Under the pieces are notes generated by a model that worked only from the letters and a program-made list of their open reading frames with translations, was not told the origin of the DNA and made no database searches. Shown in pieces: positions 51,405 to 59,307 of a DNA stretch of 64,000 bases; positions within the stretch are counted from its first letter, which is position 1; each line of letters starts with the position of its first letter. The stretch covers positions 62,001 through 126,000 of the forward strand of contig JANQJF010000102.1 of the NCBI GenBank assembly GCA_028281765.1, read 5' to 3'. Source of the stretch: Planctomycetota bacterium (lineage in GTDB: Bacteria; Planctomycetota; UBA1135; UBA2386). A program made the translations under genes and the position numbers.

Positions 51405-53039
51405 ATGACCGAGAAGGGTCACGTACACCACCGCTTGGACGGCACCGTGCTGTCCGTGGTCAGCGTCTGTCTGCTGATCTGGCTGACAATCCGCGCGCTC
51501 AATCAGCCGCTGTCGTACGACGAGTCCTGGCACATCTACTTCGGCGCGGTCACGCCCTACTGGAAAGCCGCCCTCGAACTGGGTCGGGACATGCACCCGC
51601 CGCTCCATTCGCTCGTGCTGCGACCGCTCGTCGCGTTCAGCACGGACCCGATCTGGCCACGCATGCTGTCGATCGTCGCGGCCGCGGTGCAGCCCTTCTT
51701 GTGGTTCGGAATCCTCCGCAAGCTCGGGGTCGGCCGCGCGCTGTCGCTCGCGGGCACCGTGACGCTGTGCGCGTCGCACCTGTCGAGCGACCTCAGCTTC
51801 GTGATCCGCGGCTATGCGCTCGGCGCCACGTGCGGGATGGCCGCCGCCTACTACCTGATCGACGTCGCTCCCGGAGGCACGCCCAAGCGCCGCAACCTGG
51901 CGATCGGTCTCGTGTTCTTGGGGCTCGCGTTCGGCTGCGAGTATCCAGCGGCGATCGCGCTGACGATGCTGGCCGCCGGACTCGCCGTGTCGGGGATGAT
52001 CCACCCCGAGTTCGGCCGAACGATCCGACACAACCTTCAGCACTACACGCAGAAGCCCGAACGCGTGTTCGCGGTCGGCTCCATCATCCTCGTCCTCGCG
52101 TTCTACTGCGTCTCGTTCGGGACTCGCGAACTGCTGAACGGCGAAGCCTGGCTACCTCAGGACGGACAGTCGACGATCGACTTCGTCCTGAACGGGCTGG
52201 TGATGAACCTCTACTACTTCTCGCCCGTCGACCTCCGCGACGTCGGATTCGGCCCGGCACTCGCCGCGATCGCGTGGCTCGTCACGGCGGGCATCGCATG
52301 GTCACTCGCGCGCCGCCACGACGCACACGCGTCGCGAAGCGCGGCCGTGCTGTTCGCTCTGCTCCTGACGACGACGACGATCGCCGTACTCGGACTCCTG
52401 CGGAAGTACCCGTGGGGCGGGGCACCACGACATCAGTACCTCGTCGGGCTACTGATGCATTGCAGCTTCATCGCCACCGTTCATCAGCTGACGCATCGTG
52501 TGTCGAACTGGCGCCCTTGGATCGCGATCGCGATCGTCGTCGGCGCCGCGTTCACGACCACGTCCTCGCACCGACACTTCACGACCGGAGAGCTTCTCGA
52601 AGCGACGCTGTGGGCAGAGGAAACGGCCACGGTGTTCCCCGAAGGGGGCGACACCCCGGTGTGTGTCACGAACTGCTCGTTCCACGGCATTTACGGGGTC
52701 CACCGGGAGTCGATCGACATTCAGTTCGAACGACCGATCGGGCATTGGGACGAGTACAGCGCGGGCCAGCCACGGCGGCCCATGCTGCGCGCCCGGTATC
52801 GCTGGACGATCTCGCCCGTACCGGACCTCGAGTTCTTGTGCGAACTGCTCGACAACTGCCGCAGGCTGGAGATCGATCGCGTGCGGGTCTTCGCGATGCG
52901 CTTCGACGGCAGCACGATCGAAGAACGCCAGGCGCTCGAAGCAGACGCAATCGCCGCATGCGAGTCCGTCGGCTTCGCGATGCACGAGCGCAAGGTCTGG
53001 GCGGAAGGCGAGACCTACCTGCTCACGGTCGAAGACTGA
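51405..53039 (+). CDS. GT39/PMT-like polytopic membrane glycosyltransferase
   Basis: A 544-residue inner-membrane protein with about nine to eleven helices. The first periplasmic loop contains SYDESWHIYFG and the following segment RDMHPPLHSLVL, the DE...H and HPPL pattern of PMT-superfamily GT-C enzymes using polyprenyl-phosphate sugars. The C-terminal 170 residues are a soluble domain (GDTPVCVTNCSFHGIYGV, LEFLCELLDNCRRLEIDRVRVF). Acceptor and sugar are unknown. It starts at an ATG with only a TATGAG hexamer before it. Its 3' end overlaps the opposing sulfatase gene by 25 bp. Confidence 0.8.
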   Translation: MTEKGHVHHRLDGTVLSVVSVCLLIWLTIRALNQPLSYDESWHIYFGAVTPYWKAALELGRDMHPPLHSLVLRPLVAFSTDPIWPRMLSIVAAAVQPFLWFGILRKLGVGRALSLAGTVTLCASHLSSDLSFVIRGYALGATCGMAAAYYLIDVAPGGTPKRRNLAIGLVFLGLAFGCEYPAAIALTMLAAGLAVSGMIHPEFGRTIRHNLQHYTQKPERVFAVGSIILVLAFYCVSFGTRELLNGEAWLPQDGQSTIDFVLNGLVMNLYYFSPVDLRDVGFGPALAAIAWLVTAGIAWSLARRHDAHASRSAAVLFALLLTTTTIAVLGLLRKYPWGGAPRHQYLVGLLMHCSFIATVHQLTHRVSNWRPWIAIAIVVGAAFTTTSSHRHFTTGELLEATLWAEETATVFPEGGDTPVCVTNCSFHGIYGVHRESIDIQFERPIGHWDEYSAGQPRRPMLRARYRWTISPVPDLEFLCELLDNCRRLEIDRVRVFAMRFDGSTIEERQALEADAIAACESVGFAMHERKVWAEGETYLLTVED

Positions 53040-54472
53040 TTCGGACAGGAGATCGGCCCGCGCGTCGCCTGATAGAACTCGCCGAGCAGTCGCTCCGCGA
53101 GACGCGGATGTCGCGACGCGATGTTGAGCCGCTCGGGGTGAGGGTTCCGCATGTCGTAGAGCTCGACCGACGCGGTCGAGTCGTCGTCCGGATCGAACCA
53201 TCGCACCGCGCGCCAGTCGGCGCTCCGCCAAACGTGCGCACGATGGCGCCCCGCCCGCCAGAACGACGCGACCCCGGCGCGCGGCGCGGGCGGCTCGCCT
53301 CGAAGCTCCGACGCCAGGCTCACTCCGGCGAGCTCCTTGGGCGCCGGAACCTTCGCGAGCTCGCAGAGCGTCGGAAACAGGTCGTACGCTGACGCGAGCG
53401 TGTCCGTCTGCCCCGTCTTGGCACCGGGCGCCGCGATCACGAGGGGTGACCGCAGCGACGCTTCGAACGTCGTGTGCTTGCCCATCAGGCCTTGCTCCCC
53501 GAGATGCCAGCCGTGATCACTCCACAGCACGACGATCGTGTTCTCGTAGAGGTGCAGGAACGCGATCTCGTTCAGCAGCTTGCCGATCTGCGCGTCGACG
53601 AAGCTCACGCACGCGTAGTACGCGTGGCGCATGCGACGCTGCTCGTGCACGTCCCACTTGCGATCCGACCAAGGCGGGCACGCGTAGTTGCGCGTGACTT
53701 CACCCGACTGCCGGCACGAATTGACGCGTCCGAGCATCGCGGGTGGCCGGCCGTGCACGATGGGCAGCTCCTCGGGTCGGTAGTAGGACCAGTAGCGGGC
53801 CGGCGCGGCAAACGGCAAGTGCGGCTTGAAGAACCCGACGGCGAGGAAGAACGGCCGCCTCCGCGATGCGAGGCGGCGCAGTTCGTCGACGGCCTGCTGC
53901 GCGAGAATGCCATCCGGATAACTCGTGTCCGACACGTCCGCGGATTCCCACAACGGGCTCTTGCCGGCCTGGCGACGCTTGCCGTCGACGTAGCCGTGCA
54001 GCAGATGGCGCGCGTGCCCCCACTTGCCGGGATCGGTGGGCATCGAGTCCCAGGCGCCGGGCACCTCGGGGGAGCCGTCGTTGTTCCGGCCGTCGTGGCT
54101 GTGGGAGACCTTGCCAAGACACACCGTTCGATAGCCGACTTTGCGGAACGCCTCCGGCAGGCTCACCCGCGGCTCCGGGGTCTCCCCCTTCGGCGTCTTG
54201 AACGCACCGTTGGTCCAGTGCGTCGGTCGCGTCGGATAGCGGCCCGTCAGCATCGCCGCTCGAGACGCACCGCACGTCGGGAACGCGACGTAGTGCCGCT
54301 GGTACAGCAGTCCGCGCTTGGCGAACGAGTCGATGTTCGGCGAACGCACGTAGTTCGCGCCGTAGCATCCGAGCTCCGGACGCAGGTCGTCGACGCAGAT
54401 CAAGATCACGTTCGGTCGGGGTGCCGCACATCCTGCGAGCAACCCGAGCACCAGCGCGAGACATCTCCTCAT
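53015..54472 (-). CDS. Lipoprotein sulfatase, iduronate-2-sulfatase-like
   Basis: A 485-residue type I sulfatase with a lipobox (LLAGC, Cys15), so probably anchored to a membrane facing outward. NVILICVDDLRPELGCYG supplies the metal-binding aspartates. The formylglycine signature is PTCGASRAAMLTGR (Cys67, Arg71), with Ala where CxPSR has Pro. GFFKPHLPFAAPARY and LWSDHGWHLGEQGLMGKHTTFE complete the active site and match the iduronate-2-sulfatase/choline-sulfatase-like group. It should desulfate an exogenous glycan. A formylglycine-generating enzyme must be encoded elsewhere. TACGGT lies 8 bases before the ATG. Confidence 0.92.
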   Translation of the reverse strand: MRRCLALVLGLLAGCAAPRPNVILICVDDLRPELGCYGANYVRSPNIDSFAKRGLLYQRHYVAFPTCGASRAAMLTGRYPTRPTHWTNGAFKTPKGETPEPRVSLPEAFRKVGYRTVCLGKVSHSHDGRNNDGSPEVPGAWDSMPTDPGKWGHARHLLHGYVDGKRRQAGKSPLWESADVSDTSYPDGILAQQAVDELRRLASRRRPFFLAVGFFKPHLPFAAPARYWSYYRPEELPIVHGRPPAMLGRVNSCRQSGEVTRNYACPPWSDRKWDVHEQRRMRHAYYACVSFVDAQIGKLLNEIAFLHLYENTIVVLWSDHGWHLGEQGLMGKHTTFEASLRSPLVIAAPGAKTGQTDTLASAYDLFPTLCELAKVPAPKELAGVSLASELRGEPPAPRAGVASFWRAGRHRAHVWRSADWRAVRWFDPDDDSTASVELYDMRNPHPERLNIASRHPRLAERLLGEFYQATRGPISCPNQSSTVSR

Positions 54473-54480
54473 GTGCCGCT

Positions 54481-54486
54481 ACCGTA
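54481..54486 (-). promoter_or_regulatory. -10-like hexamer for the sulfatase gene
   Basis: TACGGT on the minus strand lies 8 bases before the ATG at 54472. No Shine-Dalgarno is present; the gap to the upstream lipoprotein operon is 60 bp. Confidence 0.33.
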
Positions 54487-54532
54487 GCGCAGCGGCGGAA
54501 CTCTTGCGACCGGCGTGGGTCGCCGGTCGCGG

Positions 54533-54985
54533 CTATCGCCGCGCCGCGTCGAGCAGCAGCCCGATGCCGGCCCCGATGGCCGCGCCCTTGTCCCGGCGCC
54601 CCGACTGATGGCCGATGATCGCTCCGATCCCGGCGCCGAGGAGCGTCCCGGCGAGGGGTAGCCGCGGCGGACGAGGCCGAGGCCGGTACTCGCCGGACTC
54701 GTCGAGGAACCAGTAGCGTTCGTGAAGACGAATCGGCGCGGTCGCGTAGGGAGCCGGCGGCGGTGGCGGCGGCTCCTTGATCGGATCGGCGAGCCGACCG
54801 CGCTCGAGCATGCGCTCCAGGTATCGGTCGGTGGCCTCCTCGTCGACCGGCGCGGCGGGGTCGCCGAGTCGCTCACGCGGCGTATCGAAGATGTGACGCG
54901 GCGGCGCGTCCACATGAGGCAACGACGGCTGATGACCACCACACGCCGTCAGCGCGAGCACTCCCAAGACCGCGAGCCGTCTCAT
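54533..54985 (-). CDS. Glycine-zipper lipoprotein
   Basis: A 150-residue lipoprotein with lipobox LALTACGG (Cys about 15), a Pro-rich linker (KEPPPPPPAPY), and a C-terminal glycine zipper: LAGTLLGAGIGAIIGHQSG and KGAAIGAGIGLLLDAA. This resembles Rcs-type SlyB/OmpA-linker glycine-zipper proteins that insert in the outer membrane. It is the last gene of a four-gene envelope operon and overlaps the YcfL-like gene by ATGA. Confidence 0.82.
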   Translation of the reverse strand: MRRLAVLGVLALTACGGHQPSLPHVDAPPRHIFDTPRERLGDPAAPVDEEATDRYLERMLERGRLADPIKEPPPPPPAPYATAPIRLHERYWFLDESGEYRPRPRPPRLPLAGTLLGAGIGAIIGHQSGRRDKGAAIGAGIGLLLDAARR

Positions 54986-55338
54986 TGATTCCTCCAGACG
55001 TGGGCGACGAAGTCGTCCGCCTTGGCGAGCATCGAAGACGCGATGAAGTCCTTGGTCTGGCCCCGCGCCAAGAGGAAGACCTGCCGAGGAGTCTCGTCGT
55101 TGTAGCGCCGGCCCGCGCCATCCAGGAACTCGATCTGGACGAGGAGCTGAAGGTCCTCGCCGGAGACGTTTCGCAGCGGCACGGAGACCCTGAGGAGATC
55201 GTCGCCGGTCCGCGCGAGCGTCGGCATCTCGGCGACCACTTCGTCGCTGACGTCATCCGCGAACCGGACCTGGTTCGCGCGTCCGAGCGCGCCGCAACCA
55301 GCGAGCAAGAAGACCAACAGAATCGGGATCAGTCGCAT
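54982..55338 (-). CDS. YcfL (DUF1425)-family lipoprotein
   Basis: A 118-residue lipoprotein with lipobox FLLAGCG (Cys about 15). The domain LRVSVPLRNVSGEDLQLLVQIEFLDGAGR followed by TKDFIASSMLAKADDFVAHV matches YcfL/DUF1425, a beta-sandwich family. In Escherichia coli ycfL lies directly before lpoB, and here it shares an operon with an LpoB-like gene, so the association is conserved. The ATG at 55338 is 2 bp after the stop of the upstream gene. Its own stop overlaps the glycine-zipper gene start. The role is unknown. Confidence 0.8.
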   Translation of the reverse strand: MRLIPILLVFLLAGCGALGRANQVRFADDVSDEVVAEMPTLARTGDDLLRVSVPLRNVSGEDLQLLVQIEFLDGAGRRYNDETPRQVFLLARGQTKDFIASSMLAKADDFVAHVWRNQ

Positions 55339-55340
55339 GT

Positions 55341-56561
55341 TCAGGAACTCCCCTCCCCATCCTCCAGGACAGGAAGCGAACGGAAGTAGTAGACGCCTTC
55401 GCCGTCGTCCGGCACTTCGATGCGCCAGGTCTGCTCGAGATGCGGCATGACTCGGCCGCACGCGTCGCGAAAACGAATCCGCAGATCGTGCTCACCGGAA
55501 TCGACGTCGGCCTGCAGCGCGTGCACGGTCTTGGGCAACGTCGCCCAGTGCCGCACGTCCGCAGCAGAATGCGTAAGGAGCGAGAGCGCGAGCAGGCCCA
55601 AGCCGACGACCAGCTTCGTCTCCCGACCGCCACCGCCACCCAGGTCGCAGAACGCGCGGTCGAGCATCACGAGGCCGCCGACGCCGGTGACGGTCTTGAA
55701 CACCGCCTTCCCGCGCCGGATCCCCTCGATCGCGCGCCCGCCACGCGTGGTCGCCTGGTAGTCGAGATCTGCGAGCAGCGCGGCGCGCCCGAGGGACCTG
55801 CCGCCGAGAAACAGCTCGGCACTCGCTGCCCCACCGCTCTGCGGCACGACCTCCGCAACCGACCCGTGGCGTCCCGCCGCGACTTTGGTCGGCGCGAGAC
55901 CGAGCGACAGGATGCACACGAGGTTGCCGTCCAGAGGCCGCTCGAGCACCGCGTTCGACACCGCCCCGGCCGCGCCGTGCTCGACCGCGAAGCGACGCGC
56001 ACGGCGCGCCTCCTTCGCGTAGTCTTCGGCCTCGTGATCGAGTCCCATCGCGGCACTCATGCGAGCGGCGAGCCAGAAAAGCAGCGCGCAGTCCGTCTGC
56101 GCACCACCCTCGTCGCTCTCGCCATCCGCGAGGATCCCCTTCTTGAAGCACGCGCGCGCGTTGTCCTGTTCACCCGCGATCCAGTAGAGCAGGCCGTTGT
56201 AGAACGCGTTCATGAACTTCTCGTGCGGATCCCCCTTCCAGGTCTTGGAGCTCTCCGCACCGACGATCGCGCTCACGACTTCGGAGGACGACGTCCGCCA
56301 GTTCCCCATGATTTGCCCGGCCTGACGGAAGTGCCGTCGCGCGCGCGGCAGCTCCCCCTGCAGAAGCTCCATCTGCGCAAGACCGTTCAAGAACAGCGCG
56401 CTCGAGTCGACGTCACCCTCCCGGATCTGACGATCGAAGAAGCTGCGCACCGCCGTGAGATCCCCCGACTCGAACTCGTGGATCGGCACCGGCGGGACGT
56501 AGGCGGCACAGCCCGCGCATGCGAACGCGAGCAACCCGCCGGCTGCCCTCGACCACGACAT
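55341..56561 (-). CDS. TPR-like envelope lipoprotein of unknown function
   Basis: A 406-residue protein with a lipoprotein-like signal (LLAFACAGC, Cys18). Residues about 30-190 are helical repeats: LFLNGLAQMELLQGELPRARRHF, NAFYNGLLYWIAGEQDNARACF, MGLDHEAEDYAKEARRA. The C-terminal half is beta-rich, with two membrane-like stretches near 260-320 (GVGGLVMLDR; KLVVGLGLLALSLL) and a final LRIRFRDACGRVMPHLEQTW. The layout resembles planctomycete proteins annotated only as hypothetical. It sits in the LpoB/YcfL operon; its ATG overlaps the LpoB-like stop by one base (TGATG). Confidence 0.75.
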   Translation of the reverse strand: MSWSRAAGGLLAFACAGCAAYVPPVPIHEFESGDLTAVRSFFDRQIREGDVDSSALFLNGLAQMELLQGELPRARRHFRQAGQIMGNWRTSSSEVVSAIVGAESSKTWKGDPHEKFMNAFYNGLLYWIAGEQDNARACFKKGILADGESDEGGAQTDCALLFWLAARMSAAMGLDHEAEDYAKEARRARRFAVEHGAAGAVSNAVLERPLDGNLVCILSLGLAPTKVAAGRHGSVAEVVPQSGGAASAELFLGGRSLGRAALLADLDYQATTRGGRAIEGIRRGKAVFKTVTGVGGLVMLDRAFCDLGGGGGRETKLVVGLGLLALSLLTHSAADVRHWATLPKTVHALQADVDSGEHDLRIRFRDACGRVMPHLEQTWRIEVPDDGEGVYYFRSLPVLEDGEGSS

Positions 56562-57169
56562 CACCGCGAGATGACCGACTTCTCCGAGAGGAACTTCGCC
56601 TCGTAGACGCCCGACCACACGAGTTCGCTCGTCTCGAGATCGGTCAGCTCGAACGTGACCACGTAGTAGACCGACCTGAGTTCGTCGGACTGGAGAGTGC
56701 GATCCTTGATCGTGCCCTTGAGCACGTAGTCCGAACCGGCCAGCGCACCCGCGAGGTTGGGATTCGCGGTCACCGCCGCCGCCCGCTTGGCCGCCTTCTC
56801 CTCCCGGATCTCCTCGACGGCCTCGGTGCTGCGATCGAGCACGCGCACCTGACGGCCGAGCTTCTGCTGGAGCCGCGTCCGGATTCCGAGCAGGATCAGC
56901 TCCCGGTCGATCGGGTCGCTCGAGTCGTTGCGAAGACTCGAGATGTGGAAAGACACCCGATGCGCGGGATCGCTGGACCGCAACACCCCGCTCTCGCGGA
57001 TCTCCCGCGCCATCCGATCCGCCATCGCGCGGATGTCCTGGCTGCGCAGGTTCGGGCCACCGACCTCGTCGGGGGCATCGGGGTCGACACGCCGATCGAT
57101 CGTCCCGCAGCTGAGCAGGAGGCCGCACAGAGCCGCCGAGAAGAGAAACTCGTATCGCTTGGATGCCAT
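56561..57169 (-). CDS. LpoB-like lipoprotein (penicillin-binding protein activator family)
   Basis: A 202-residue lipoprotein with lipobox LLLSCGT (Cys about 20). The domain RSQDIRAMADRMAREIRESGV, VSFHISSLRNDSSDPIDRELILLGIRTRLQQKLG, ALAGSDYVLKGTIKDRT and YYVVTFELTDLETSELVWSG follows LpoB/YcfM, whose E. coli member activates PBP1b transglycosylase/transpeptidase. Pairing with a YcfL-like gene in the same operon strengthens the call. What it activates in a planctomycete is unknown. It is the first gene of the operon, divergent from the MoxR operon with 153 bp between starts. The ATG at 57169 fits the signal sequence. Confidence 0.83.
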   Translation of the reverse strand: MASKRYEFLFSAALCGLLLSCGTIDRRVDPDAPDEVGGPNLRSQDIRAMADRMAREIRESGVLRSSDPAHRVSFHISSLRNDSSDPIDRELILLGIRTRLQQKLGRQVRVLDRSTEAVEEIREEKAAKRAAAVTANPNLAGALAGSDYVLKGTIKDRTLQSDELRSVYYVVTFELTDLETSELVWSGVYEAKFLSEKSVISR

Positions 57170-57322
57170 TGCTGCGCCTGCGGAGTGCCGGCCTCCGAAG
57201 GACGTTTCGGAACTTCTCGCGGGGTTTTCGGCAGGCTTCGGAATCGGGTAAGAACAGGGGTGCAAAAACGCTGGATCAGACCCCACACCAGCGCACTCGT
57301 ACGACTGCAACGAAAGGGCCTC

Positions 57323-58240
57323 ATGCCCGAAGGATTCGTCCAAGGCGTCGCCGACAACGTCGGCCGCGTCGTCCTCGGCAAGGAAGACGCCATCGAGCTG
57401 ACCGTGATCACGATGGTCGCGGGCGGACACCTGCTGATCGAAGATCGCCCGGGGGTCGGCAAGACCCTGCTCGCACGCGCGCTCGCACGCTCGCTCGGAC
57501 TGCCGTTCCAGCGCATTCAGTGCACGTCCGACCTACTCCCCGCCGACATCCTGGGCGCGGAGATCTACCAGCCGAACACCGGCGATCTGACGTTCCGGCC
57601 AGGACCGGTGTTCACGTCGATCCTCGTCGCCGACGAGCTCAACCGCACGCCGCCGCGGACCCAGTCCGCTCTGCTGCAGTGCATGGCCGAAGGCGCGGTC
57701 ACGGTCGATCGCGAGACGCGCGAGCTGCCGACGCCGTTCTTCGTCATCGCGACGCAGAACCCGACGCACTCGGCCGGCACGTATCCGCTGCCCGAGAGCC
57801 AGCTCGACCGCTTCTTGATGCGCATCAGCCTCGGCGCACCGGACGAAAACAGCGAACGCGAGATCGTCTCGCGAGGTGACGGCCATCGCACACTCGAAGA
57901 CCTCGCGGTCGTCGCCGACGCCGAACAAGTCGCGAACGCGCAACGAGCCGCTCGCGAAGTGCACGTCGAGCGTGAGCTCGACGCATACATCGTCGAGCTC
58001 GCCCGCTACACCCGCGACTGTCCGGACCTGCACGCCGGAGTCAGCACGCGCGGTGCACAAGCCCTGCACCGGGCCGCGCAGGCACGCGCGTTCGTCAAGG
58101 GGCGCGACTACGTCAATCCGGACGACGTGAGGCATCTCGTGCCGCCGGTCTTCAGTCACCGCATCGGCCTGCGTGGTGACGTCAGCGCCGCCGACGCGGT
58201 GCTGTCCGAGATGATGATGACCGTGGGCAGCCCGGACTGA
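57323..58240 (+). CDS. MoxR-family AAA+ ATPase
   Basis: A 305-residue AAA+ ATPase. Walker A is RPGVGKT (Lys47), Walker B is SILVADELNR with sensor 1 in FFVIATQNPTHSAGTYPLPE, and the arginine-finger/pore region QLDRFLMRISLG follows. The C-terminal lid carries GVSTRGAQALHRAAQARAF and PDDVRHLVPPVFSHRI. MoxR proteins act with DUF58 and metal-ion-dependent adhesion partners to mature or remodel proteins or cofactors. The DUF58 gene overlaps by TGATG. The ATG at 57323 has AAGGG before it. The operon faces the LpoB-like lipoprotein operon. Confidence 0.93.
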   Translation: MPEGFVQGVADNVGRVVLGKEDAIELTVITMVAGGHLLIEDRPGVGKTLLARALARSLGLPFQRIQCTSDLLPADILGAEIYQPNTGDLTFRPGPVFTSILVADELNRTPPRTQSALLQCMAEGAVTVDRETRELPTPFFVIATQNPTHSAGTYPLPESQLDRFLMRISLGAPDENSEREIVSRGDGHRTLEDLAVVADAEQVANAQRAAREVHVERELDAYIVELARYTRDCPDLHAGVSTRGAQALHRAAQARAFVKGRDYVNPDDVRHLVPPVFSHRIGLRGDVSAADAVLSEMMMTVGSPD

Positions 58241-59307
58241 TGAAGTCCAAGCTGGAGCTGACCGCACGCGGGCGCGTCACGCTGTTGCTGGCGCACATGA
58301 CCGCCAGCGCGGCGATCGTGACAGGCGGAGATCCGACCGCCAAGCTCGCGACCGCGGCACTCGCCGCGCCGTTCTTGATCGACCTCCTCTACAAGCTCCT
58401 GCTGCCGCCCGAGATCGCCGCGCGCATCGCGCGCCGCAGGACGCGCGCCGGCGACCTCTTCCTCGAAGACATCGAACTCCGGAACGCGTCGCCTCGAGTT
58501 CACGCACACTCGCTCGAACTCGACGAGCCCGCGACGAGCGTGCGGCAAGGCACCGCGTACATCGAGACCCTGCCCGCCGGCACCACGGCCAGCGTGCGGA
58601 TGCCAGCCCGCGTTCGACGCCGCGGGGTCACCCTCGAGCGCGCGATCCAGATCATGACGCGCCACCCGTTCGGGATGGTTCAGCGCCGATTCCAGGTCGA
58701 GTGCACGACGGAACTCGTCGCCGAGCCGCCCCGAACCAACCTGCGCCCCGAAGTCCTGACGCATCTGCTCGCGAAGGACAAGGAGCCCCAGGCGGTCGGC
58801 GCGACCGCCGGCAACGAGTTCTTCGCGCTGCGCGAGTATCACCCCGGCGACGACGCACGCCACGTGCACGCACGGCGATCCGCGAGCCTCGCGACCCTCG
58901 TCGCGAAAGATCTGCGCGGCGGACACAACCCGGACGCTGCCATCGTCGTGGACCTTCGGCGCACGCCGGGTCGTGGATTCCACTTCGGCGACCGGACGAT
59001 CGAGCCGCGACTCAGCCTCGCCGCCACGCTGCTGGACGAGCTGTTGCTTCGCCAGATTCGCCCGCTGTGCATCGTCATCGGGGTGCAGCTCGAGAAGTTC
59101 ACCGTCGACACCCAGGCCGACGCCGAGGAATTCCTGAACGAACTCGCGATCGCGCGCGCCGTGCCGTTCTGGCAACTGGGCACCGATGCGTTCGACGAAC
59201 TCCCGCCCGGCTGCACGTCCTTTTGGGTGCCCGCGGGCGGCCATGACGCACGCCGCGATCGACAGCGCCTCGACGACGTCATGCTGCTCGAGGAGAAGCA
59301 GTCATGA
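58240..59307 (+). CDS. DUF58 protein
   Basis: A 355-residue protein coupled by TGATG to the MoxR gene and by ATGA to the transglutaminase gene. Two membrane helices (about 15-50) precede a beta segment (ETLPAGTTASVRMPARVRRRG) and the DUF58 core NEFFALREYHPGDDARHVHARRSASLATLVAKD. In the family this reads LREYxPGDDxRxIDW; the Asp-Trp is replaced here by His-Ala. The C-terminus carries a von Willebrand-like fold (AAIVVDLRRTPGRGF). It is expected to be the substrate-linked partner of the MoxR ATPase. Confidence 0.88.
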   Translation: MKSKLELTARGRVTLLLAHMTASAAIVTGGDPTAKLATAALAAPFLIDLLYKLLLPPEIAARIARRRTRAGDLFLEDIELRNASPRVHAHSLELDEPATSVRQGTAYIETLPAGTTASVRMPARVRRRGVTLERAIQIMTRHPFGMVQRRFQVECTTELVAEPPRTNLRPEVLTHLLAKDKEPQAVGATAGNEFFALREYHPGDDARHVHARRSASLATLVAKDLRGGHNPDAAIVVDLRRTPGRGFHFGDRTIEPRLSLAATLLDELLLRQIRPLCIVIGVQLEKFTVDTQADAEEFLNELAIARAVPFWQLGTDAFDELPPGCTSFWVPAGGHDARRDRQRLDDVMLLEEKQS